Source: Neolentinus lepideus HHB14362 ss-1 (Eukaryota > Basidiomycota > Agaricomycetes > Gloeophyllales > Gloeophyllaceae). Taken from it: DNA of 64,000 nt. The translations under genes and the position numbers were made by a program. Positions 46,598 to 56,146 of this stretch are shown one piece after another. Position 1 is the stretch's first letter, and each line of letters starts with the position of its first letter. The notes under the pieces were generated by a model, which saw only the letters and a list, made by a program, of their open reading frames with translations, did no database searches and was not told where the DNA came from. The stretch covers positions 186,001 through 250,000 of the forward strand of contig KV425566.1 of assembly GCA_001632425.1 (NCBI GenBank), written 5' to 3'.

Positions 46598-48324
46598 ATG
46601 CTCCTGGCGCGAGGCTCATCAGCAATGATGTCGCTGTTCACTCTCTCGATCATCATGTTGTCATTGCCTTCCGCACTGACCGGTGACAGCACGGCTAACA
46701 AATCCAAAGTGTTGTCGGTCAACTCAAATGTGGTTTGCGAAGCCCAATATAGCTGGATGGACAATCATCTGCAGCAGTCTCCTTGCCTGGTCTTGGCATA
46801 CCTTCTGGCAAGGTGTAACGAAGGGAGTGAGTGGTATATTCATTAGAAGGGTTGGTTTTGTGGTTCAACTGACCACCTATAGGCTGGACTATCGATCCTT
46901 TGTCGGATAATCCAGTCAGTCATTACAACACTCCAGGGCAGACTGGCACCCCCGTAGACATCTGTGAATGGTCAGTCTCCGTTAACCAAGCTGTTACTTT
47001 GGCAGCTGAAAACGGTTTATGGATTAGTTCTTGGACAGCCTATAACCTCATCAGCGCATGCACACTGTGCCAAGGGTCAGAGTTTGCACCATCGGTCCAT
47101 ACGTGAGTTCTCCTTCCCATGTTTCCCCAGGCCAAGCTCCTGATTTTCTCTTATCTAGTTGGGATAATTACAAGACTAATTGTACGGGCTACTATTCCAC
47201 CACAACGTGAGATTGGATTGATCTATACCTCATCGACATATTCACCTGGCTTGTTCGCAGGTATTGGCCTACAAGTAACTTCACTGTCCCGAACACAACT
47301 GCAATTCCCTATTGGGCCGGCACTGATCGTAGGTGTCTCTTTTCTCTGTCTCAGATCACTATCAAGCAGCAGTTGTTTTAGCTTCAACATGGTCGAACGA
47401 TCAATTTGACTCTCCTACGGCTGAGAATATGGCTGGACAAGGTACGACAAGGGTCTCTACTCGAATTTGTGCTTCGGGTTCTGAGTTGTCTGCATAGGCC
47501 ACGCGGACCTTCCCGAATCATCTACACCAAAGAAGACTCCTGTTGGTTCTATAGTTGGCGGCGTTATCGGTGGTGTCGTAGGGCTGTCCGTTATCCTGGG
47601 AATTGGGGGATGGTGGGTTTTGCGGCGACGGAAACAACGAGCCCATGCACTCAAGGAGATGGCAACCAACGGGAACAATCCAACGCTTCACAAGCATTCT
47701 CTATCCGATACAACTTACGTCGACGATGTTATCGAGATGGGTCCATACTCCACAGCTCCTTTGGACCTTATGAGCGCCGTAACAAATGTCACAACCACCG
47801 GAGGACACCGCAACATTTTCGTTTCCCGTCGACAACCAAGCGGAGAATTCAGCACCTACTCAGACGGGGATCTTGCTACTTCTTCCCGTCCAGGTTTACA
47901 CAGCAGGTCGACCAGTGGAGAGACGAGTAGCCTTTTGTCTTCGCACCAGCATACTCCGTCCATTGATGCTATTTTATCGTCTCCGCCTCGCACGCTGACT
48001 TCGCAGGCACTGTCCTTGCTGGATGATGATGATCAGCCAGACAGCGAGTCTACTGTTACCCGGCCCGGTAGGCCACGACTCAACCCACCATCATATGCGG
48101 ATGCCATGGCCCGCAGTCCTCCTCAAGACAGTGCTAGCGGAAGCCACTCGCGGACCCAGAGCGACGATTCTGTTCCACGGGCTGCTTCGCCGCCTGGTTC
48201 AGACATCAAGAGGGACAAGAAGAGACTACTCCACGAGACGGAGGGAAATACATCTGCTGATGTCTCTGCAGACGTCTCAGCGGATGCTAGCGCCATTAGG
48301 TCAGAGAAGACGCCTCGGGAGTGA
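46598..48324 (+). CDS. Secreted-type single-pass membrane protein, divergent paralog C
   Basis: This is a third, more distant member of the family of paralogs A and B. From ATG 46598 (or 46625) there is a signal peptide (MMSLFTLSIIMLSLPSALTG). The ectodomain has LQQSPCLVLAYLLARC, an AYNLISACTLCQG motif, WDNYKTNC and TAIPYWAG, matching the QSPC, YNLMSAC.xCQ, NC and VPxWAY landmarks of A and B. After FDSPTAENMAGQ a stalk leads to the helix VGSIVGGVIGGVVGLSVILG with LRRRKQR. The cytosolic tail is much longer than in A/B (over 200 residues), rich in Ser, Pro and Asp (SSLLSSHQHTPSIDAILSSP), and ends in repeated SADVSADVSADAS before the stop at 48322-48324. About six introns. The long phosphorylatable-looking tail suggests signalling, which is inference. 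Confidence 0.72.
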
Positions 48325-48584
48325 CTTGATTCTATATGTTATATCCCTTACCGATTTGTATGTTGTACCACCCAGCTTATGTATCCACACTTTTATTTGG
48401 CTCCTCCTGGCTGATGGATCGGACTTGGATCGGGTGTACGGTTAATCTAATATACATACTTGTGGTCCCGATCAATAGATCCAACCGCGGTATATATCTA
48501 TTGACAAGATCAGATCTTTGTGACATCATCTTGTCACCTTGAAATGACTGTCATTGACTGTGCAATAGATGTGGCCCTCTTCAA

Positions 48585-50085
48585 TCAGCAGATCCAAACT
48601 ATCCCTGTAGAATCAAATGAGAATCGAAGCATTGATGCATAAAACACTCGTGCGCACTCAATTTGCTCGACGGTTATGCTCGGATCTTTCCACATGAGGA
48701 TCCGAGCGATTCTCCTCCCTGCTATCCCAATATGATCTGAGTTCGACTCGTTATCTGCCTCGAATTGCAGCATCTGCAACATTATCGTCCGATGTAAGTT
48801 AGGAAGGTGCGCGTACGGGTCTGGTGATAAGGCCTGCTCTCGTGAGGAGGAAGGCTGCCTGAATGAGTCGACCTGGTCATCACAGGTCACTACGTCGGAA
48901 TGGCTGGCCGGAGTAGACGCAAAAAGCTCGCTGTCATCCCAGAGTGACAGACTTGCAAGTCGAGATGTCGGATCATCCTGAGAATACTGAGACGTCTCTT
49001 CTTCTACTCTATCACTTCTGTTGACCTCGCCAGAAACGAGACTTCGGGAGATAGTCTCCCCGATTCGCTCTGAACTATGGTGAGCAGTAGCCTCACTGTC
49101 TACTGTCATGTTGCGTTGCATCTCGGCCTCTGAACTAATAGAAGTTTCTGCCTTGAGGGGGAGAGGATGAGACCCCCGAACAATTCCGAGAGATTGCGTT
49201 GTTCGCGGTATGTCCTGTGATGCGGATAGAGCAGAGGATTGTCTACCGTCGGGGCTTTTGTCGGCCACCCTTGAGCTACCTGGTGTCCCATCGCCGTCGG
49301 TCACATGGAAAGACTCCTCCGGATACTCAGCAGCTTGGAAAGGCTGCAGTCGACGGTCAACGTCAGGGCGCGAAGATTCCAGGAACATAGGAAAAACGCC
49401 GCTCACCGGAGGACCCTTTCGATAAAAAAGAGTAACGTACGTGCATTGGAGAAGATGGAAATAAATTTCCATAGGTTCCGTGACACGCCGAATGTGCTTC
49501 ACGGGCAAGTAGTTCTTTCCGTTATATTGCGTGAGGACGCCAAAGAGTCTCACGTATGAATGCGCGCTGAATCATGAAATTAATGGAAACTGGCTCATAG
49601 GGATACGCAGGGTGCCTACGTGATATCGCAGACGCCAGCAGGATCGTCATCGGTTCCTGGGATATCGGCGTTCCATTGTCGAGCAGAGATCCGTCCTCCC
49701 CGACTACCGTCCTCCAGCTGGAAAATGTTGCACGTCTCTTGACTGGTATCCAAATCGACGACGTGTGCAACTATAGTTACCTAGTATGAAGCAGCGTCAG
49801 AGCAAGACTTAGAGACGGAGACGAGGGGGGAACTGATTTACATTTACTACCTCAACACCGTCTATCTTGAATTTCGCGTGCGCGTGCGCTCGTGTCGCGG
49901 ATAGTACCTGATGGATTGTAACAGGTCTAACAACGTATTGATCGAATTCCTCATTCTGCGTTGGACGGATGTGGCATACGAATTGAGGGCCGTGGTGCCA
50001 ATGCCATCAGGAATCGTGCGCTCACTGGTATACTACCGGCGACGCCAGTGAAGCCTTCATCCGAAAAGGAAGTCTCACCCGACAT
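48585..50085 (-). CDS. RPA2: RPA2-type single-stranded DNA-binding protein with long linker
   Basis: RPA2 is the 32-kDa subunit of replication protein A, acting in DNA replication and repair. From ATG 50085, MSGETSFSDEGFTGVAGSIP matches the short Ser/Gly-rich phosphorylated N-terminus. An intron (GTGAGC..ACGCAG) leads to the OB fold: VRPVTIHQVLSATRAHAH, FKIDGVEVV, TIVAHVVDLDTSQ, GGRISARQWNAD, and after another intron NGKNYLPVKHIRRVTEPMEI. The C-terminus has a winged-helix-like segment (ITVEQIECARVFYASML) and ends at 48585. The linker between OB fold and winged helix is about 230 residues, rich in Ser, Thr and acids, far longer than in typical RPA2 (about 270 residues in total). A related OB/winged-helix protein such as Stn1 cannot be fully excluded. 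Confidence 0.72.
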
Positions 50086-50254
50086 CACGACCTATGCGAG
50101 AGCGTAGCCCTTGGGTCTCACCAGTTATCTGTCACAAAAGGCGTAACTGACTAACTTGCTAGCGACGTCTCCTCAGTGAATCGGAGTAGGCGAGCAACGG
50201 GCTTCACAGGGATAATAACTACCAAGTACAAACTTAGAAATGCCGTGATCACGG

Positions 50255-50868
50255 TACAGTCCCGGACAGGTAAAGACAACAAATTTGTTTCCGGTCGAGT
50301 TTTTTACGCGAAACCGACCTCGGATTTGGACTCAGAGAGGGTAAAAATGTACAAAAATGGTGTCACTGATTTTTTCCCACAACATTTTGATACGGCCAAA
50401 ATTTTGGGCCATTTCAACGGCATTATATACCCTTACCGGGCTTCCCGGGTCTGACCTGTGACCTGTAGATCCTTGCAAAGAATTGTCTCTAGTCCTTCCT
50501 GGGCCGATATCGGCTAAAATTTACAACACATGTTAGTCAGATTTCCATATCTGGCCTGAACTTAGAAGAGTGATTATGGCATATCGGCCCGTCCCATTAT
50601 TAGATTTAAGCCAGATTCAGACTCAGTTCATCAAAAGGAGTCGATTGGCATATTTTTCGTATTTTTCCCGTTTTATTTTGTATACTGCCAAATTTTCGGC
50701 CTGACCCATTATTGGGGTTACAGGAGGGTTACGAGAAATCGGCTCGTACCAATCTCTTCCTTAGTGTCTAAATCACTCATTTCTGCAATAAAAATGAGGT
50801 TCCCACGGCTGTTGGGGCTGGGAAAATCCGGTCACCGAATTTGTTGTCTTTGCTTGTCCGGGACTGTA
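50255..50868. mobile_element. 610-bp TIR element of MITE type with TA target sites
   Basis: The element runs from 50257 to 50866 and is flanked by TA on both sides. The left end CAGTCCCGGACAGGTAAAGA with CAACAAATT and the inverted right end CAGTCCCGGACAAGCAAAGA with CAACAAATT match at 27 of 29 positions. The size, the TA flanks and the lack of any transposase frame fit a non-autonomous Tc1/mariner or pogo-type element. It sits between the 5' end of the RPA2-type gene (171 bp away) and the 3' end of NAA25 (111 bp away). Confidence 0.78.
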
Positions 50869-50977
50869 CTGATAAAAGATGGGCTAAACTCGACGAAACA
50901 TACGACAGTGAGTAGTGGCTTCTATTATCATTAACCCATGATCTGTCTCATGGATGGGGGTCATATACGATACTGGT

Positions 50978-53900
50978 CTATGTATCCTTCGAGCAGATCT
51001 TGAGGATACTTTTTGCGATACCCTCCTCAACCTTTTTGCGGGAGTCCGTGACTCTCTTTGCGACGTTCAGCACAAAATCATGAGCAATCTGACAAAGAGT
51101 GAGTTCCAACATCAAGAAAGGTCCCAAGGCCGGCATTTACCTGCTCGCCATCTTGAACGACTTGGCATTCCTGTACGAAGGCCTTCCGTTGATCTGAGGA
51201 CCCTTCCTTCTCACTTAATTTTGTTAACTCCGTGGACATGTCTTTCAGCACAGCAACAGCCTTCGTCCGAATGGCTTTACAGCTTGTTGCTAACTATCGG
51301 TCATGCATTAAACAACCGTCTAATTCATGCAGACAAACGCGGGGACGTACAGCACCAAGCTTATACATTTTCACGACGGAGGCAGGCTTGAAGCGGAGAG
51401 TCTCGATAGTGAACAGAAGTAGAGCCTAAAAAACTCGTCAGCTTGCGACGCGCTCTAACATACAGAGGCAAACCTCTTGCGTCAATGTAGCCACGTGCAG
51501 GAGTTCAGAAGGTAATTCGCCGCTTTCGACTAGCTTCTTGAAACGGGCAAGCATATCTACAGGCAACCGTGAGTGTGCAACCACTATCACCAGCTAGATA
51601 CGAACCATCGAAGAAACAGGCGATTGACTCAGGTGCGTCCTTGACTGGCGGCGCTTCCTCATCCTTCTTCGCATGTCCATTGGTGGTCAAATCAGCAGGT
51701 TCGATGCCTTGCAATGGCCGACCTGTCTTCGCTTCAGTCTGCTTCGAAGCATCCGCAAGGACTTTAGCAGGAGGGGGTCTAATGTGATCATGGTGTGGTT
51801 CCAACCAGTCGCCCAGAGCCGTAGCGAAGTCATAGAGAGCTAACTCGTTCGGAGTTAACTTCCTTACTGTAAGCCACAATCTTCCCATAAGACACGATTG
51901 AACTCACCTCATCCAATTCTACTTGCTTTCGAGTCGCTAATCTCTCTTTCAAGGGACGCTGCACCTCTGGGTCGTGACTTTGCTTGGGCCGGTCCCCAAT
52001 GAGCAACTTCGCTTCCACCATGTCGTCTACGTCACTGGCTTGCTGCAGTGCTCTGATGTAGATTTTCAAGAAGGCAAATAACCACCCTGGCTGAGAAAAT
52101 CACTTAGATCGCCCAAGAAATCCAAATTTAATGATATGCACCCCCGGTAACTTCTTGAACAGTACGCTTTGCTCGAATATAGACTTCTGACACGATGGCT
52201 GGTAGTTGCTGATGATATCAATATCCCGGTTGTCATGGTGGACTGCGTAATATCAAGGAATCCATGGATGAACGTGCTCAAAGGAAGCCAAAGATAAGGT
52301 ACGTACAGCGATCAAAATTGAATTTCAACTCAATGAGTTCCATGTCAATCAACTCCGAATTTATCGGTTCGTGTGTTAATCGCATCCGAACATGCTCAAG
52401 TTTCACGAGGTCCCTTTGCAGGGAATTATCGAGCCTGTCTTCCAAGGCAATCAAGTCTGGAATCTGATGCATGAGGCATTAAACTTGTACACAGAGCCAG
52501 CCAGGAAATGCTGTACTCACCTGCGAATACTTTTCCTGCGTGAAGGCCCTGACGATCCAATCCGACGTCTTCACGTGTTGATGAGTAACAAGTACAGTGA
52601 TATATCATGGAGTCAACGCGTTCTAACCTCATGTGAATTGGTCATATAAATCTGGCTTGATTCAAGACATTCGTTCGAGTAGGTTATGTCGCCAGACCCA
52701 GCAAGTGAAAAAGTAGAGGCTCTCGCTAAGATCAGATGTGAAAGGGTGTCGTTCTGGACCTGTTTGATACCCAAGAGTCTGTAATGTTCCAAAGCAAGGC
52801 TGGCGGAGCCTATCGAAGGCATTAGAGACATGAACTCTGAACGTCTGAATTGTGCCTAACGCACCAAGCAATCGGTATATCTGGATGAGGAGCAGACGCA
52901 TATGATACGAGTGGCTGCTCTTCGTAAGACCGTATTCCAGGACGACAGATGCATTGTATAGCTGCTTCTCGCCACCTCCGATACTCCAAGAAGATACGAA
53001 AGCGTGCGCAGCAAGGATGACCAGGTCATCAGCGGGTTGCAATTCGGTCTCAGCCAAATCTTTCCCTAGCGATAAACCAGCGAAATATGCCTTGATGTAC
53101 TCAGAGGCACGCGCAGACTCTAATTCGGGCGTGATCTCGCACTCAGGCAGCGTGAAACGACGTGTTTTATGCCAGTTTATTGCACGACGCAGATTTGCTT
53201 CTGTATTCTGGGACTCGCCTATTAATATGAAGGCCACAGTACCGGCAAAGAGAGCTCACGCATGAGGGCTGCACGGAATCTATGAATGACGTCCACCGGG
53301 AGAGCGCATCGGCATCAAGCTCGAGATACGGCTTGACGTCCTCGTAGAAGCACGCCTTGTCCCCGAACCGGTGCCAGTACGTCTGCAGAAGTGAAAGCAG
53401 TTCGGATGAGTCTAAGTGGAGTCAGCATCGTCTTAAACGAGCAAGGACTCTTCCTTCACCTTGTGAGAACCCATAATGTTTTGATCGTTTCGCCAATTCA
53501 AGCAAGCCCAGCAAACCCGACCGATCCTTCAGACCATCCTCTTCTGAGATACGCGTGAACAATTCCCTGGTCCTGGAGATCTGCTCTGAGCATGCTGTCC
53601 GAGCTTCATCACTGACCTCTTCAGAAGATACGATTGGCGCGAACGTCGCATCGAGAATGGAAAGGAACTCTAACCAGTTCCGATCCCTTAACATCAGTAT
53701 TCCATTAGTTCTTAGCTCAATCCCATCAGTCCAAGAAGCTCACTTCTTTTCCGTTATGCGCTGTACCGCGAGTTCGCGCTCCTGCGTCCACCGACCAGAT
53801 AGTTGCCATAAATTTCGCCGTAGCTCGTCGACGGCCAAGCTGTTGTTGTACATTGTCTTGCCGGTATCATGTTCAAGCACCTTCTGCGCATCATCATACA

Positions 53901-54760
53901 GTTTGAGTTCACGTAGCACAGTCAAGTGTTGGTATAACCGGTCAGCCTGAATGTACGAGGGTGAGGGTGACGTCATGAGTTGTCGGTGTGCAAGTTGGTG
54001 AAGAAGTTCGCGCATCTTCTCTGGAGTTGCTGGATCTTTTGCCTACATTGAGGTCGTAATAAGACTCAGAGTGTCGATGCACATCACGGGACTTACCTGC
54101 AGCATAACAGCCGTGACGTACCAATACACATATCTGACATTTTCGAACGTCTTGTGCATCTTTGCAGCAACCTGTAGTGCTTTCTAGTCAGCGCTATAGC
54201 GCGTAGTGATGCTATGACCCACCTGCTGTGCGGCCCTCCAGTTCCCAATCCTAACGTTCGCGAAGAAAGTTTGCGCGGCATACTCCTCATTACCGGGTTG
54301 TGTTTTGAAGGCATCCTCGAACATCTTGACGACATCGGTGTCTTTATGCCGAGTTCAGCTGGGGAAGAACTGGAGAAACAGAATACACACGGCGACCAAG
54401 ACCTCGGAGAACATGAGACATGGCAGACAGCGTGGCATCCTCGGTGGGCTTATGTGCAAGAACTTCGTCACATAGTATCAAGGCCTCCTCCACCTTCTGG
54501 GATCGGACGAGAGCCAGTGCTTTGAGGGCCTACCAAATTACACATTGGGGACATATCCCGGTAAACATGTTCACGACTCACTTTGGTTAAGCCGTTCTTA
54601 GGATATTTCTTCAGAAGTTTGTTACACGCCAGGATGGCAGACTTGTTTGAGCCCGTGTCGAGCGCATCTGCATCAACAAGTTAGCTTTCACGCGTACTTC
54701 ATGCGCGACTAACCCACCATAAATTGGACGAATCTGGCGTTCCCAAGCTACAGGGTCCAT
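50978..54760 (-). CDS. NAA25: N-terminal acetyltransferase B auxiliary subunit NAA25 (Mdm20)
   Basis: This is the ribosome-anchoring TPR subunit of the NatB complex, which acetylates proteins starting Met-Asp/Glu/Asn/Gln. The start at 54760 gives MDPVAWERQIRPIY. TPR repeats follow across many exons: NKSAILACNKLLKKYPKNGL, TKALKALALVRSQKVEEALI, GNWRAAQQVAAKMHKTFENV, LYQHLTVLRELKLYDDAQKV and RNWLEFLSILDATFAPIVS. The Mdm20 core has INWHKTRRFTLPECEITPEL, ASVVLEYGLTKSSHSYHMRL, LALEHYRLLGIKQVQNDTLS and LIALEDRLDNSLQRDLVKLE. The C-terminus includes LTPNELALYDFATALGDWLE, ARFKKLVESGELPSELLHVA and a last exon FVLNVAKRVTDSRKKVEEGI ending at the stop at 50978-50980. More than ten introns. The gene looks complete. 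It is divergent from NCE101, with 230 bp between the starts. Confidence 0.88.
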
Positions 54761-54990
54761 TGCACAACAATAGGGTCGACGTTCTCAGAAGACTCCTCAG
54801 AAACACGTCGGCTTGGCGGAACCGGCTACAAAGTGAACCAGTTGGGTATATATACACGACGTCAGAAAATTTGGGATGCAGCACCTCGGAGGCTTCCGTC
54901 ACGCGCCGAATAGTCGTTCCGAAGAAAATACACCTCAGCTATTACCACATCCTTTCCAGAGTCACCTCGCCACCGTCGACGCTGCATACT

Positions 54991-55255
54991 ATGCCTCCAG
55001 TCTTACTTTCTCGGTCAGCAGTGCATTCTGTATTTACTTTTAAGCGACTGAAGACACAGTAGAGGGCTGGACCCCGTGCTCGGGGTGTTCACGGGTATAC
55101 TGGCGTACTATCTTTACGAGACGCATCCGCGGACAGCTCCTCCGCCAGACCAGCGTCTCCAAGAGCTCCTGCGCTGGAAGTGGTCTAAATGGAGAAGAGA
55201 GAGAGAAGAAACATTGCGCACCGCAGAGATGAGAAGTACGCAGAGCAGTAATTGA
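54991..55255 (+). CDS. NCE101: Small membrane protein NCE101 (non-classical export protein 1)
   Basis: This is a miniature two-exon gene. Exon 1 (54991-55013) encodes MPPVLLS plus two bases. The intron GTCAGC..CAGTAG (55014-55062) joins it to GLDPVLGVFTGILAYYLYET with HPRTAPPPDQRL, then WKWSKWRRERE, with the stop at 55253-55255. The phrase LSRGLDPVLGVFTGILAYYLYE, one transmembrane helix and the Pro-rich/WKW tail are the NCE101 signature. Yeast Nce101 has been linked to export of proteins without signal peptides. The product is 70 or so residues, at family size. It is easily missed because neither exon is long enough to stand out. Confidence 0.88.
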
Positions 55256-55350
55256 TCGTGCAGCAATAATCTGCGTCCCAGTATGTGCTACATGTATTTA
55301 CAAGCGTACCTCTTACATCTTCTTCGTGACAAGAATTCGGATCCATCTCG

Positions 55351-55869
55351 TTAAGAAATTGATCCATCGTGTCCTCTCCTAGCTACCTTCAAGCATTCTT
55401 CCTCTGATCCCTTCAACCATATCACCTCAATACCCGCTTCTTTGAGCTTGCCAGCCCCCTCGCACTTCACAAAGTCATCTGGCTCGCCGACGCCGATGAA
55501 ACAACGCCTAACTTTTGCTGAGATCAGAGCATCTGCGCAGGGCGCCAAGCCCGACGTCCTGACTGAACAAGGTTCCATTGTGGTGTACACATCAGTACAC
55601 TTGAGAATAGAGTCGACATCCAGTCCATCAGAATTCGCGTATTTAAACAGCGTGGACAGCTCCTCCTGTCCTAGGGCCCTCGCCTTTGCGAGTGCATTAG
55701 CTTCTGCATGTGTATTGCCGGGAAGTTCGCGTGAATATCCTCGAGCCAAGATCACGGGTTTTCCCTCAGTAGAGGGCCAACGAGCGACTAGAATGCAGCC
55801 AACACAGAAGGCGGTAACGGTAGGCTGGCATTTCTTCGCCTCTTCTAGTGCTTGCATGAGAAATTCCAT
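55351..55869 (-). CDS. RibD/Rib2-type pyrimidine deaminase
   Basis: This is a zinc-dependent deaminase of the CDA fold. The start at 55869 gives MEFLMQALEEAKKCQPTVTA, then FCVGCILVARWPS. The zinc site is formed by His-Ala-Glu in LPGNTHAEANALAK and by the two cysteines in TMEPCSVRTSGLAPCADALI. The end has CFIGVGEPDDFVKCEGAGKL and CLKVARRGHDGSIS with the stop at 55351-55353. PCSxRxSG..PC and GYSRELPGNTHAE are closest to fungal riboflavin-pathway (DRAP) deaminases such as the C-terminal part of yeast Rib2. Here the domain stands alone (172 residues, one exon) without the pseudouridine synthase part. Other nucleoside or nucleotide substrates are possible. Confidence 0.82.
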   Translation of the reverse strand: MEFLMQALEEAKKCQPTVTAFCVGCILVARWPSTEGKPVILARGYSRELPGNTHAEANALAKARALGQEELSTLFKYANSDGLDVDSILKCTDVYTTMEPCSVRTSGLAPCADALISAKVRRCFIGVGEPDDFVKCEGAGKLKEAGIEVIWLKGSEEECLKVARRGHDGSIS

Positions 55870-56146
55870 ATCTGCAAGTTTGGACTTAGTTTGCCTCGCA
55901 AGGCAAAAACAGTAACAGATTATGACCGACCCGAAGACATTGGAACGAAACTCAAAGTCAGAGAACAAATGTCAGTAAATATTGGATGGAAGGACGGGTT
56001 CTGTTGAGTGAAGATTTAGCATTGTGGCGGAATCTTGACGCCAAATAGTGACAAATCAGCCACACCAAGTTAGGATTCTATTGCCTCAAGTGCAACAAAT
56101 CGGTATATCGCAGTCTACGCGTACGGCCCGTACTCTATCCTCCACT

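Noticed and set aside
50176..50454. A 92-codon plus-strand open frame
   Set aside because: It has no ATG start, overlaps the left end of the TIR element and has no motif. It is explained by the element.
55442..55915. A long plus-strand open frame antisense to the deaminase
   Set aside because: The minus strand carries the full zinc-deaminase signature, so this is a shadow frame.
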